A stretch of 56,561 nucleotides of DNA from the NCBI RefSeq assembly GCF_001898575.1, contig NZ_MKUD01000049.1, positions 1 through 56,561 of the forward strand, in the 5' to 3' direction. Position numbers and translations under genes: made by a program. Below are positions 19,672 to 27,302 of this stretch, in pieces. Within the stretch, counting starts at the first letter, position 1; every line of letters starts with the position of its first letter. The notes below the pieces were generated by a model, which saw only the letters and a list, made by a program, of their open reading frames with translations, was not told the origin of the DNA and made no database searches. The stretch comes from Spirosoma sp. 48-14. Its GTDB lineage: Bacteria > Bacteroidota > Bacteroidia > Cytophagales > Spirosomataceae.

Positions 19672-19771
19672 CGACCAACGCCAGTATTGAGTCGGCTAAC
19701 CGTTTCGTCCATCGACCAACGGCCATTTAGCCATCCAATTGGGTTGGTCGGTCAAAATCAGGTGTTGGTCG
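19672..19771. promoter_or_regulatory. Four copies of CGACCAAC in the divergent upstream region
   Basis: The motif occurs as CGACCAAC at 19672-19679 and 19713-19720, and as its complement GTTGGTCG at 19743-19750 and 19764-19771. Three copies extend to TCGACCAAC. Two direct and two inverted copies within 100 bases, between the divergent DUF5694 and kinase genes, suggest an operator array. Which protein binds is unknown; the LytTR regulator at 20896 is an obvious candidate. Confidence 0.45.
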
Positions 19772-19829
19772 ATTGTACTTGCAGCTTCCGGGTTGGCTTC
19801 AGTATTTCGTACGCCTAATCGACTATGTC

Positions 19830-20876
19830 ATGACTCTTCATATACCTGCTTTTTTTAACAACCGCACCCGCATCCGAAATCTGCTTTACCTCACGCTTTG
19901 GGCAACGATGGTATTTTTGAATGCCGAAGACCCGAAAAAGCATACGTTGATTTTTGATCCGCTGGAGATTTCATTCAGTCTGACTTTCTGGTTAGCGGCC
20001 TGGTTTGAGCATGCTATTGTGCTCACCCTTTTCCTCAATCGACGGCAAATCGGATGGGCCCTTCTAAGTTCAATGGGTGTCGTTGCAGGCTTTATCGTCA
20101 CCCGTTACCTACTTGAACAGGTATTCTTCTGGCATGTGTTTGGCTTCACCAACTACGACCCCAATATTTCCAAACTTGCCTATGCCTGGGATAATCGGTT
20201 TTATGCCGTTTATGCCGTTGGTCTGGGGCTAGCCTTTAAGGTCATTGAAGACTGGTTTGTTCACCAACAGGAACGTAGCGAACTTGTCAACGAACGTAAC
20301 ACAGCCGAACTAGCCTTTCTGAAGTCGCAGGTGAACCCCCACTTCCTGTTTAACACGTTGAACAACATTTACTCCCTGGCCTACACCAAATCGGATGCTG
20401 CGCCAGGTGCCATTCTGAAACTATCGGAATTGATGCGTTATATGCTGTACGACAGCAACGGACAGCATGGAGGAACGGGACGGGTCCCGTTATCGAAAGA
20501 AGTGGATTATCTAAAAAACTACGTAGAACTGGAGAAGCTTCGGGTAGCCAACGCTAACGTTTTATTTAGCGTAGAAGGGAATACCGATTTATTTCGAATC
20601 GAACCCTTACTGCTCGTTTCATTTGTTGAAAATGCCTTCAAGCATGGCGATCTTGCCGATCCTAACCAACCGCTCGTGCTTGATTTAAGCATCAGAAACG
20701 GTCGCCTGCGTTTCGACACTCTCAATAAAAAAGCAAACCGACAAACCGACGCATCTGGTGGAATTGGGCTTACGAATGTACAACGTCGGCTGGCACTGCT
20801 CTACCCTAATCAGCACACACTCCATATTACAAATGATGGGGATAGTTATGCCTGTTCGCTGGAGTTAACTTTATAA
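19830..20876 (+). CDS. LytS-type membrane sensor histidine kinase
   Basis: A 348-residue kinase. ATG 19830 is chosen because an upstream TTG adds 19 residues without domain content. The N-terminal half has about four transmembrane helices (from LLYLTLWATMVFL to the FKVIEDWFV region) and no obvious extracellular sensor domain. The His_kinase part follows with FLKSQVNPHFLFNTLNNIY (phospho-acceptor His near residue 170) and an ATPase domain with LVSFVENAFKHGDL and GGIGLTNVQRRL. It is followed after 19 bases by its LytTR regulator. The membrane-embedded sensor is similar in layout to peptide-sensing kinases, and a peptide export locus lies directly downstream on the opposite strand. Confidence 0.92.
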   Translation: MTLHIPAFFNNRTRIRNLLYLTLWATMVFLNAEDPKKHTLIFDPLEISFSLTFWLAAWFEHAIVLTLFLNRRQIGWALLSSMGVVAGFIVTRYLLEQVFFWHVFGFTNYDPNISKLAYAWDNRFYAVYAVGLGLAFKVIEDWFVHQQERSELVNERNTAELAFLKSQVNPHFLFNTLNNIYSLAYTKSDAAPGAILKLSELMRYMLYDSNGQHGGTGRVPLSKEVDYLKNYVELEKLRVANANVLFSVEGNTDLFRIEPLLLVSFVENAFKHGDLADPNQPLVLDLSIRNGRLRFDTLNKKANRQTDASGGIGLTNVQRRLALLYPNQHTLHITNDGDSYACSLELTL

Positions 20877-20895
20877 TAACCCGACCTGCACTGTT

Positions 20896-21651
20896 ATGCG
20901 CTGCCTTATTGTTGACGATGAACCGCTCGCTCACGCTGTTTTGAGCGACTATATTCGAAAAGTACCTTTCCTGGAACTGGTTGGCGCAACAACCAGCCCA
21001 ATCGATGCCTTAACGTACGTGCAACGGGGTGAAGTAGACCTGGTTTTTCTGGATATTCAAATGCCTGAACTCACAGGAATGCAGTTTCTGAAATTAGTTG
21101 AACGAGCCGTTGATAACCATACATGTCGGGTTATTCTGACCACGGCCTACTCAAGCTATGCATTGGAAGGTTACGAACACAATGTGGTTGACTATCTGCT
21201 CAAACCCGTTTCATTCGAGCGCTTCTACAAAGCTGTCCAGAAACTGTATTCGCCAGCCCAGTCAGCCGTTTCGGTCAGCAGTTCGATTAGTGAGAACGGC
21301 CAACATACCCAAACAGAATCGGCCCCAAAAGATTTCATTTTCATCAAGACGGAATATCGTTTGCAACGCATTAGCCTGAGTGACATTCTGTATTGCGAAG
21401 GGCTAAAGGATTATGTCTCGATTTATACGGTAACCGAACGTATTCTGGCGCTTCAAACGATGAAAAGTCTGGAAGAAAAGCTACCATCCATTCAGTTCGT
21501 CCGCGTTCATAAATCCTATATTGTGGCTCTCAATCGAATTGAATCCATCGAACGAAACCGTATATACATTAATCAGCCAGGTCATGCCCAGGCTGTTGTC
21601 CCTATTGGCGAAACGTATCGGGATGCTTTCTATCGACTCATTGAAGAGTAG
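20896..21651 (+). CDS. LytTR-family response regulator
   Basis: A 251-residue regulator with a receiver domain (acidic DDE at residues 7-9, phospho-acceptor Asp53 in VFLDIQMPELTG, Lys in DYLLKPVSF) and a C-terminal LytTR domain (LSDILYCEGLKDYVSIY, QFVRVHKSYIVALNRIE). It is the partner of the kinase just upstream. Its TAG stop directly abuts the TAG stop of the convergent ABC transporter (positions 21649-21654 read TAGCTA), leaving no intergenic terminator, so readthrough would give antisense RNA over the exporter gene. Confidence 0.93.
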   Translation: MRCLIVDDEPLAHAVLSDYIRKVPFLELVGATTSPIDALTYVQRGEVDLVFLDIQMPELTGMQFLKLVERAVDNHTCRVILTTAYSSYALEGYEHNVVDYLLKPVSFERFYKAVQKLYSPAQSAVSVSSSISENGQHTQTESAPKDFIFIKTEYRLQRISLSDILYCEGLKDYVSIYTVTERILALQTMKSLEEKLPSIQFVRVHKSYIVALNRIESIERNRIYINQPGHAQAVVPIGETYRDAFYRLIEE

Positions 21652-23892
21652 CTAAACGACCTCCGTTTGCTGCTGCCAGAACTGCGAATACGCCTTGCCA
21701 TTTTTCAGCAGATCGACATGTTTTCCCTCTTCAATCACGCGCCCCTGCTCCAGCACAATAATTTTGTCGGCCTTCCGAACGGTACTGAGTCGATGAGCAA
21801 TGATAATAATGGTTTTGCCCGCTTTCCGCAGTTGCTGAACAGTCCGCTGCACATACTGCTCCGAAACGGAATCCAGAGCGGAGGTCGCTTCATCCAGAAT
21901 TAGCACTTCGGGATCACGATAGAGGGCACGGGCAATCGCTATTCGTTGCCGCTGCCCCCCCGAGAGGGTTGCGCCGTTTTCGCCCAGGTAGGTCTTAAAC
22001 CCGTTCGGCATTCGTTCGATAAAGTCGGTAATACCTAGCTGATCGCAAATGGCCAGTAGCCGCTGCATATCAGGCGTTTCTTCCCCAATAGCAATGTTTT
22101 CGATGACATTCCCGGCAAACAGATCGATCTTCTGCGGCACTACACTGACCACCCGACGCAGACTATCAGGATGCAGGTGTTTTATATCGTAATCGCCAAT
22201 AAAAATGGACCCATTCTGTAAAGGATAAAGCCCCTGCACCAACGACATGAGAGTCGATTTACCGGACCCACTTTCGCCAACGACAGCCGTAATTTTCCCC
22301 TTTGGCATCGTTAAGGTCAGGTCATCGAAAATGGTCGCACGTGAGCCGTAGCGGAAGGTAACATGCTGAAATCGAATTGGCCCCACCATATCGGGCTGTA
22401 GCTGCATTTTATTCTCGCTCGATTCGCGGTCAAGGTCCATAATTTCAAACAATCGGTCGGCCGCAATGAGGGCTTCCTGAATACTTCGGTTTGCTCCGAT
22501 CAGGCTGGCAGCGGGGCCGGTGAAATAACCGATCAACGCATAAAACGAAAGTAACTCGCCGGGGGTCAGGTCGTTTTGCAGCACATAACCTGCTCCTACC
22601 CAGAGCAAAACAATGGTGAACAACCGGGTAACAAATTCCGACGCGTTACCCGCATAGATACCCGCACTACCCGTCTGGAAAATGGTCTGCAACAGCGCTA
22701 CGAATCGGCTCTCCGTTTTCTGGCTGGCAAACTGTTCCAGGCCAAAGCGCTTGATCGTAGGCATGGCATTCAATGATTCGACCAGTTGGGCTTCCAGATC
22801 AGCCGAGTTCTCCATCAGTTTCCGTTGGTATCGCTGGTTGAACCGATTCATGGCCCAATAAATAGCGGCATAAAAAGGCACGACCATAACCAGAATCAAG
22901 GCCAGTTTCCAGTAGTAGGAAAACATAAGCACGAACGAGAAGAGCACGATCAGCACATTCACCAGCAGACCAAGGGCGATATCATTCACGAATGTTCGGA
23001 TTTTAACGGCATCGTTGATCCGCGAAATGATTTCCCCTACCCGCATGGTATCAAAAAACGACTGCGGCAGGGTCATCAGGTGCTTATAGTATCCCAGAAT
23101 CAGCGCAGCATCGATCCGCTGGCCCGTTTTCAAATTGAAAAAGCTTTTCGTTGCCCCGATAAAAATCTGCAATACCAGCAGGCCAATCATTACCACACTG
23201 AGCAGATTCAGCAGATTACGGTTGCCATTTACAATCACATTATCGACAATCTTCTGAATGTAGATCGCTGATGAAAGGCCAAGTACGGTGTAGATCAACG
23301 CGCCAAACAGGGCCTGATACATAACCGAACGGTGCGGCTGCAACAGTTGCCAGAACCGCTGTAATACGGGTACTTTTTCATTACCGACCTTAAAGGTTTC
23401 GTCAGGGATCAGTAAAACCAGCAATCCCGTCCAGACGGCTTTGAACGCTTCGGGCGATAGCTGGTGCATCAGTCCATCGGCCGGGTCCATCACGGTTATC
23501 TGCTGGTGAGTCACCCGATAAATAACCACATAATGCTGTAACTGGCTATTGGGTATGGTTATGTGGGCAACAGTTGGGTGCGGAATCTTCGACAAACTTT
23601 CGAAGGGTGCCTTAACGCCTTTGGCCTGAAAACCCAGTTTTTGGGCCGCTTCGACCATCCCCAGTACGGTGGTTCCTTTCTGGTCGGTAGCCGCCAGTTG
23701 CCGGATTCGGGCTACGGGTACCAATAACCGATAGTAAGCGGCTACGGACACCAGGCAAGCCGCTCCACAATCCGTAATATCCCGCTGCCTGACTCGAACC
23801 CGGGCACTAATACCTTTCTCGGCTATCCAATCCCGCATTCGTTGCAGGCTTCCCAACAGGTGGCTGGTCTGGTTCTGATGCGGTCCGTTCAT
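21652..23892 (-). CDS. C39 peptidase-containing ABC transporter (peptide maturation and export)
   Basis: A 746-residue protein of the PCAT type, which cleaves double-glycine leaders and exports the mature peptide. Residues 1-140 are the C39 peptidase with DITDCGAACL (catalytic Cys42), QHYVVIY (His120) and MDPADG (Asp136), so the triad is intact. A six-helix transporter domain spans about 165-440. The nucleotide-binding domain has GESGSGKST, LSGGQRQRIAIARAL and ILDEATSALD. It overlaps the HlyD gene by 4 bases (ATGA). Three tandem precursors with a GG leader lie upstream on the same strand, which gives the likely substrates. Confidence 0.95.
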   Translation of the reverse strand: MNGPHQNQTSHLLGSLQRMRDWIAEKGISARVRVRQRDITDCGAACLVSVAAYYRLLVPVARIRQLAATDQKGTTVLGMVEAAQKLGFQAKGVKAPFESLSKIPHPTVAHITIPNSQLQHYVVIYRVTHQQITVMDPADGLMHQLSPEAFKAVWTGLLVLLIPDETFKVGNEKVPVLQRFWQLLQPHRSVMYQALFGALIYTVLGLSSAIYIQKIVDNVIVNGNRNLLNLLSVVMIGLLVLQIFIGATKSFFNLKTGQRIDAALILGYYKHLMTLPQSFFDTMRVGEIISRINDAVKIRTFVNDIALGLLVNVLIVLFSFVLMFSYYWKLALILVMVVPFYAAIYWAMNRFNQRYQRKLMENSADLEAQLVESLNAMPTIKRFGLEQFASQKTESRFVALLQTIFQTGSAGIYAGNASEFVTRLFTIVLLWVGAGYVLQNDLTPGELLSFYALIGYFTGPAASLIGANRSIQEALIAADRLFEIMDLDRESSENKMQLQPDMVGPIRFQHVTFRYGSRATIFDDLTLTMPKGKITAVVGESGSGKSTLMSLVQGLYPLQNGSIFIGDYDIKHLHPDSLRRVVSVVPQKIDLFAGNVIENIAIGEETPDMQRLLAICDQLGITDFIERMPNGFKTYLGENGATLSGGQRQRIAIARALYRDPEVLILDEATSALDSVSEQYVQRTVQQLRKAGKTIIIIAHRLSTVRKADKIIVLEQGRVIEEGKHVDLLKNGKAYSQFWQQQTEVV

Positions 23893-25076
23893 AGCGTTTT
23901 GCCGCCCTCCTTCTGCGGGGTCGAAGCCGTGACTGGCTGCCCACTAGTGGCCGGATTTAGCCAGTCGTCGGCTTTGTCATACAGCAACTGAAACAACGAC
24001 CGACGAGCCACCTGAAAGCGGGTTTGAACCGTCATTCCTTTTTTCAAACGTCCCTGATAGCCATTAGAGAGCTTGAGGTAAGGACGATCCAGCTGGCAAC
24101 GCACTTTAAAAACAGGTTGCCCATTCGATGTGGTAAAGTCGTTGGCAATGTCTATCACGTGTCCGGTCAGCAGGCCCCACTGATTGTAATCGAAGGCATC
24201 GACCTGTAAGCGTACTGGCTGTCCAGGCTTTAGCAGGCCGATATCTTTGGAAGATACATAGGCTTCGGCAATTAGCGTTGAATCGGGAGAGATGATAGCC
24301 AGGACATCGCCTGGCTGCACATAGCTACCAGCGTACCGGCCTGATAACTGAGAAGCGGTACCGCCTACGGGCGCCTTTAGCGTATAGAGTTCCTGCTCTT
24401 CCCGAAGTTGCTGGGCTTCTGACTCCAGATTGGCTAAGTCACGCCGGACCTGCGTCAGGTCCGTCTGCCAGTCGCTGCGTTGCTGTTGAACAAGTGTATT
24501 GTAGCGAGCCAATGCGGCTTTGTGGGCATATAGTGCGTCTTCGTATTCGAGCCGGGCAATCACTTTCTGCGAATACAGGAGTTTGGCCGTTTCCAGTTCA
24601 CGCTTCCGTTTCTCCTGCAAATTCCAGCTCTCTTCGACGATGGCCCTGAACTGATTATATTCCTGCCGATATAGCGGAGCCGCCAGGCTACTCACCGCTT
24701 TCCAGGATTTAGCAGTCAACTGATCCAGGTCGCGGATGAACACTTGCTTTTCCTGGACTTGTTTATCAATCAGCTGCTTACGGGTATCCAGCGCATCGGA
24801 ACGGAGCTGAAACAAGGGCTGACCTTTCTTGACGGGCTCCCATTCTTTCACCATTACTTTCTCAACAACGGCCCCAGCCGTTGCCTTCACTTCACTTCGT
24901 TCCGAAACAGGGCGGACCAGGCCATTCGCCTGCACAGAAATATCGACGTAAATAAATGGCAGAGCCAGTAACGTCAGAAAAACAACGCCCAATACGGTTG
25001 TATAAATAATCTGGCTTCGCACACTGACGCGAGGTAGGTATGTGACCAGACCATACGAGAAATCGGTTTCGTTCAT
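23889..25076 (-). CDS. HlyD-family periplasmic adaptor of the peptide exporter
   Basis: A 395-residue membrane fusion protein. ATG 25076 is preferred because MNETDFSYGLVTYLPRVSVR leads directly into the single transmembrane helix (about residues 22-42); an upstream start would add 31 residues with no family counterpart. There is a split barrel-sandwich (lipoyl-like) domain around VQANGLVRPVSERSEVKAT and LYTLKAPVGGTASQLSG, a long coiled coil between them, and a beta-barrel domain after it. It connects the inner-membrane ABC transporter with an outer-membrane channel. No TolC-like gene is in this operon, so the channel must be encoded elsewhere. Confidence 0.92.
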   Translation of the reverse strand: MNETDFSYGLVTYLPRVSVRSQIIYTTVLGVVFLTLLALPFIYVDISVQANGLVRPVSERSEVKATAGAVVEKVMVKEWEPVKKGQPLFQLRSDALDTRKQLIDKQVQEKQVFIRDLDQLTAKSWKAVSSLAAPLYRQEYNQFRAIVEESWNLQEKRKRELETAKLLYSQKVIARLEYEDALYAHKAALARYNTLVQQQRSDWQTDLTQVRRDLANLESEAQQLREEQELYTLKAPVGGTASQLSGRYAGSYVQPGDVLAIISPDSTLIAEAYVSSKDIGLLKPGQPVRLQVDAFDYNQWGLLTGHVIDIANDFTTSNGQPVFKVRCQLDRPYLKLSNGYQGRLKKGMTVQTRFQVARRSLFQLLYDKADDWLNPATSGQPVTASTPQKEGGKTL

Positions 25077-25190
25077 GGTTTCGTTGAGTCGTTCCTGAAT
25101 ACTATACGTATAACTAAAAAACAGAGATTTCGCCTGTAGGCAGGAAATAGTTTCCTGCTCTCCGGGCAAAACCTCTGCTGATGTCTACAC

Positions 25191-25260
25191 GAACAATGGA
25201 TAACGTACAAGGAAAGGAATCGACCAGTCGTCCTGATTCAATGTACCTTAACCATTGTTC
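25191..25260 (-). terminator. Inverted repeat between peptide genes and exporter genes
   Basis: Arms of 19 bases at 25191-25209 and 25242-25260 match with two mismatches. The element lies just after the last peptide gene (stop at 25271) and before HlyD (start 25076). It may end or attenuate transcription so that the small peptide genes are expressed far more than the exporter genes. Confidence 0.55.
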
Positions 25261-25270
25261 ATTATGAATT

Positions 25271-25513
25271 CTACGAACTCTGCGAGCTGAAGTTAAACAG
25301 TGCGCTTGTCACAGGGTTTACGCTGGTGCTATTGCCACTGAATAGCCAGCTATCGCCATTGAACAGACTGTTTCCACTGACATTGGCCAGATCAGCCACG
25401 AGTATGGAACCAATGTTCCCGATGTTCGTGCTGTCGCCACCGCCGTGGTTGTTGATCATTTCCTGATTGGTTAGCTCCTCGACACCGAGTTGAGCAAAAT
25501 CGAACGTTTTCAT
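25271..25513 (-). CDS. Double-glycine leader peptide precursor, copy 1
   Basis: An 80-residue precursor. The leader (residues 1-25/26) reads MKTFDFAQ then LGVEELTNQEMINNHGGG, with hydrophobic Leu and Met at about -12 and -7 from the GG, as in leaders cleaved by C39 peptidases. The mature part of about 54 residues has no Cys and is rich in Asn, Ser and Gly, with SGNSLFNGDSWLFSGN in the centre and a C-terminal LFNFSS segment. No modification enzyme gene is nearby, so an unmodified peptide is likely. The 5' leader (ending ATCGTTATG) is shared with copy 3. It is the peptide gene closest to the HlyD/ABC exporter. Confidence 0.88.
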   Translation of the reverse strand: MKTFDFAQLGVEELTNQEMINNHGGGDSTNIGNIGSILVADLANVSGNSLFNGDSWLFSGNSTSVNPVTSALFNFSSQSS

Positions 25514-25582
25514 AACGATAAAAATTAAGTGAAAAAGAATCTCAATTAATCATGTCCACAACTAGCCTGGATGGCCAGTTGC

Positions 25583-25825
25583 TTAGGAATTTTTGGTTGT
25601 CAGGCTAACACCAATGCCAGTAGCTGGGTTAACACTGGTACCATTTCCACTAAAAAGGGCGTAGTTGCCATTAAACAGGCTATTTCCGCTCAAATCCACT
25701 AAATCAGCAATGGTAATAGAACCAATATTCAACAGGCTGGTACTATCACCACCACCATGGTTGTTGATCATTTCCTGATTGGTCAGCTCTTCGACACCGA
25801 ATTGAGCCAGTTCTAAGGTTTTCAT
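25583..25825 (-). CDS. Double-glycine leader peptide precursor, copy 2
   Basis: An 80-residue precursor when started at ATG 25825; an in-frame upstream start adds nine residues not present in the sister genes. The leader MKTLELAQ plus FGVEELTNQEMINNHGGG differs from the other copies at only four positions. The mature part keeps SGNSLFNGNYALFSGN but diverges after that, ending in GVSLTTKNS rather than LFNFS. It is the most divergent of the three copies, especially in the C-terminal third. Cys is absent. It belongs to the tandem array feeding the C39 ABC exporter. Confidence 0.88.
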   Translation of the reverse strand: MKTLELAQFGVEELTNQEMINNHGGGDSTSLLNIGSITIADLVDLSGNSLFNGNYALFSGNGTSVNPATGIGVSLTTKNS

Positions 25826-25907
25826 AATGCTTTTAAAGTTAAGTTGAGACATTACCAGTCGGCCCGAAGTACGATCCGACTCGTTTTATTCAAAGTAAGC
25901 CCGTCAA

Positions 25908-26150
25908 TTATGATCTGCTTGTACTGAAGTTGAAGAGCGTGCTGGTAATTGGGCTAACGTCTGTCGTATTCCCACTGAACAGTGCATAATTCCCATTGAA
26001 CAGACTGTTTCCACTGACATCGATTAAATCGCCAATGGCAATACCGCCAATATTCCCGATGCTGGTACTGTCGCCACCACCGTGGTTGTTGATCATTTCC
26101 TGATTGGTTAGCTCCTCAACACCAAGTTGAGCAAAATCGAACGTTTTCAT
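25908..26150 (-). CDS. Double-glycine leader peptide precursor, copy 3
   Basis: An 80-residue precursor whose first 25 residues are identical to copy 1 (LGVEELTNQEMINNHGG included). The mature part contains SGNSLFNGNYALFSGN, shared with copy 2, and ends LFNFSTSRS, like copy 1, so it combines features of both. It is the first gene of the leftward array and probably carries the main promoter in the 341-bp gap upstream, opposite the XRE regulator gene. No Cys is present. Function may be bacteriocin, signal or matrix peptide. Confidence 0.88.
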   Translation of the reverse strand: MKTFDFAQLGVEELTNQEMINNHGGGDSTSIGNIGGIAIGDLIDVSGNSLFNGNYALFSGNTTDVSPITSTLFNFSTSRS

Positions 26151-26491
26151 AACGATATATATTAATAATGCCTACTCTATAAGCTTTTCAGCGACCGCTA
26201 GGCATCAGGCTGAGCCACGATTCAAATTACGCCGGACTCAATCGCCGTTTGCCTGGGACAAAGTTGTGGGATGGATGCATGCGGGCTGATAACTGGTTTT
26301 TATAAAATAATAGCTCTCAGTTATAACTTCATAACCAGCATAGTACAAGGTTTTTCGAGAAATCTGCAAAAAAATAAATCTGAACCACGGCCCAAGTTCG
26401 TAAGTTTACCTACCGATTTACCATAGAATACTATACCTATGCTCCGACGCTTTACTTATTTGTGTACCTCAATTCATAAATTAGTAAGTAT
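26151..26491. promoter_or_regulatory. Divergent upstream region of the peptide array and the XRE gene
   Basis: This 341-bp gene-free region must contain the promoters for the peptide array (leftward) and for the XRE regulator (rightward). A near-consensus -7 element TAAGTTTA lies at 26401-26408 for the rightward gene. An imperfect inverted pair around GATAACTGG and AGTTATAAC (about 26288-26328) is a possible operator. No exact TAnnTTTG was found for the peptide array. Confidence 0.4.
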
Positions 26492-26767
26492 ATGCCAGTA
26501 CTATCAGAGAAGCTTCGTCGGTTACGCCAATTGTTCGGCTATTCGCAGGAATACATTGCCTTCAACATTGGAATGACCCAGCCGGCTTATTGCAAATGGG
26601 AAAGTGGCCAAACCCAACCCCCTATCAACAAGTTGGAAGATCTGGCGAATTTATACCAGGTTAGCCTTGGTGATCTGCTGAATGATAGTGATCTGGATAT
26701 TATTCGGAAGCTATTAGCTGATGAGCATTTCGCAGAGAAACTGATGGGCCGGGGCGGAGAGAGCTAA
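26492..26767 (+). CDS. XRE-family HTH transcriptional regulator
   Basis: A 91-residue protein with a classical Cro/C1-type helix-turn-helix in residues 4-63: LRRLRQLFGYSQEYIAFNIG, then MTQPAYCKWESGQTQPPINK and LANLYQVSLGDLL. The 30-residue tail is charged and has no recognised domain. It is divergent from the peptide precursor array and is a candidate repressor of it, as with many bacteriocin and phage-like clusters. It could equally be an unrelated small regulator; binding sites are not clear. Confidence 0.85.
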   Translation: MPVLSEKLRRLRQLFGYSQEYIAFNIGMTQPAYCKWESGQTQPPINKLEDLANLYQVSLGDLLNDSDLDIIRKLLADEHFAEKLMGRGGES

Positions 26768-26841
26768 GACCTTTGCCTTACGCTTCTGGAAAGTATTCTT
26801 ACTTTTACGGAACATTAATTCAGTTCCTCCCAATTAATCTC

Positions 26842-27141
26842 ATGTTTATACATACTGTCTTTTTCTGGCTTCACCATCCTGAAAGCCAGGCCGACCACGA
26901 CGCTCTTCGTGCAGGACTTGAATCCCTCAAAGCCGTTACCGACATTTCGGCTGCCTACATCGGTACACCCGCCGAAACCCGTCGGCCCGTTATCGACCAC
27001 ACGTACGATTTCTCGTTGACCTTTGTCTTTGCCGATAAAGCCGCTCACGATACTTACCAAACCCACCCTATCCACCTGGCCTTCGTCGACCAGTGTGCCC
27101 ATCTGTGGCAGCGTGTGCAGGTGTATGACATGGTCGAGTAG
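26842..27141 (+). CDS. Dabb (stress-responsive alpha/beta barrel) domain protein
   Basis: A 99-residue protein. ATG 26842 starts exactly with the domain (MFIHTVFFWLHHPES), while longer frames upstream add unrelated residues. The family hallmark is visible: an N-terminal VFFWL strand, a central YDFSLTFVFADKAAHDTYQ and a C-terminal His-containing HPIHLAFVDQCAHLW. Family members form dimeric ferredoxin-like barrels; the role is usually unknown. The TAG stop codon lies in the first three bases of the palindromic element at 27139, so the gene end may have been altered by that element. Confidence 0.85.
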   Translation: MFIHTVFFWLHHPESQADHDALRAGLESLKAVTDISAAYIGTPAETRRPVIDHTYDFSLTFVFADKAAHDTYQTHPIHLAFVDQCAHLWQRVQVYDMVE

Positions 27142-27302
27142 AGACGCAATACCTTGCGTCTCCTGACCGGATGGTTTTGGCTAACGCTCAGGAGACGCAA
27201 GGTATTTAGCTGACGCTCAGGAGACGCAAGATATTTAGCTGACGCTCAGGAGACGCAAGATATTTAGCTGACGCTCAGGAGACGCAAGGTATTGCGTCTC
27301 TA
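27139..27302. repeat. Palindromic 164-bp element with 29-bp tandem repeats
   Basis: The outer 28 bases (27139-27166 and 27275-27302) are perfect inverted copies, each also a small palindrome (GAGACGCAA-TACC-TTGCGTCTC). Between them are three full 29-bp direct repeats (27182-27210, 27211-27239, 27240-27268) plus a partial one, the second and third identical. The terminal TAG at each end is the stop codon of the convergent genes on each side. It resembles a mobile or amplified palindromic repeat and could also terminate transcription both ways. Confidence 0.85.

Noticed and set aside
25271..26150. Lanthipeptide or other Cys-dependent RiPP
   Set aside because: The core peptides contain no Cys and no cyclase, dehydratase, radical SAM or YcaO gene is in the locus.
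27182..27274. 29-bp direct repeats as a possible CRISPR array
   Set aside because: The repeats follow each other without unique spacers and are enclosed by inverted ends; no cas genes are present.
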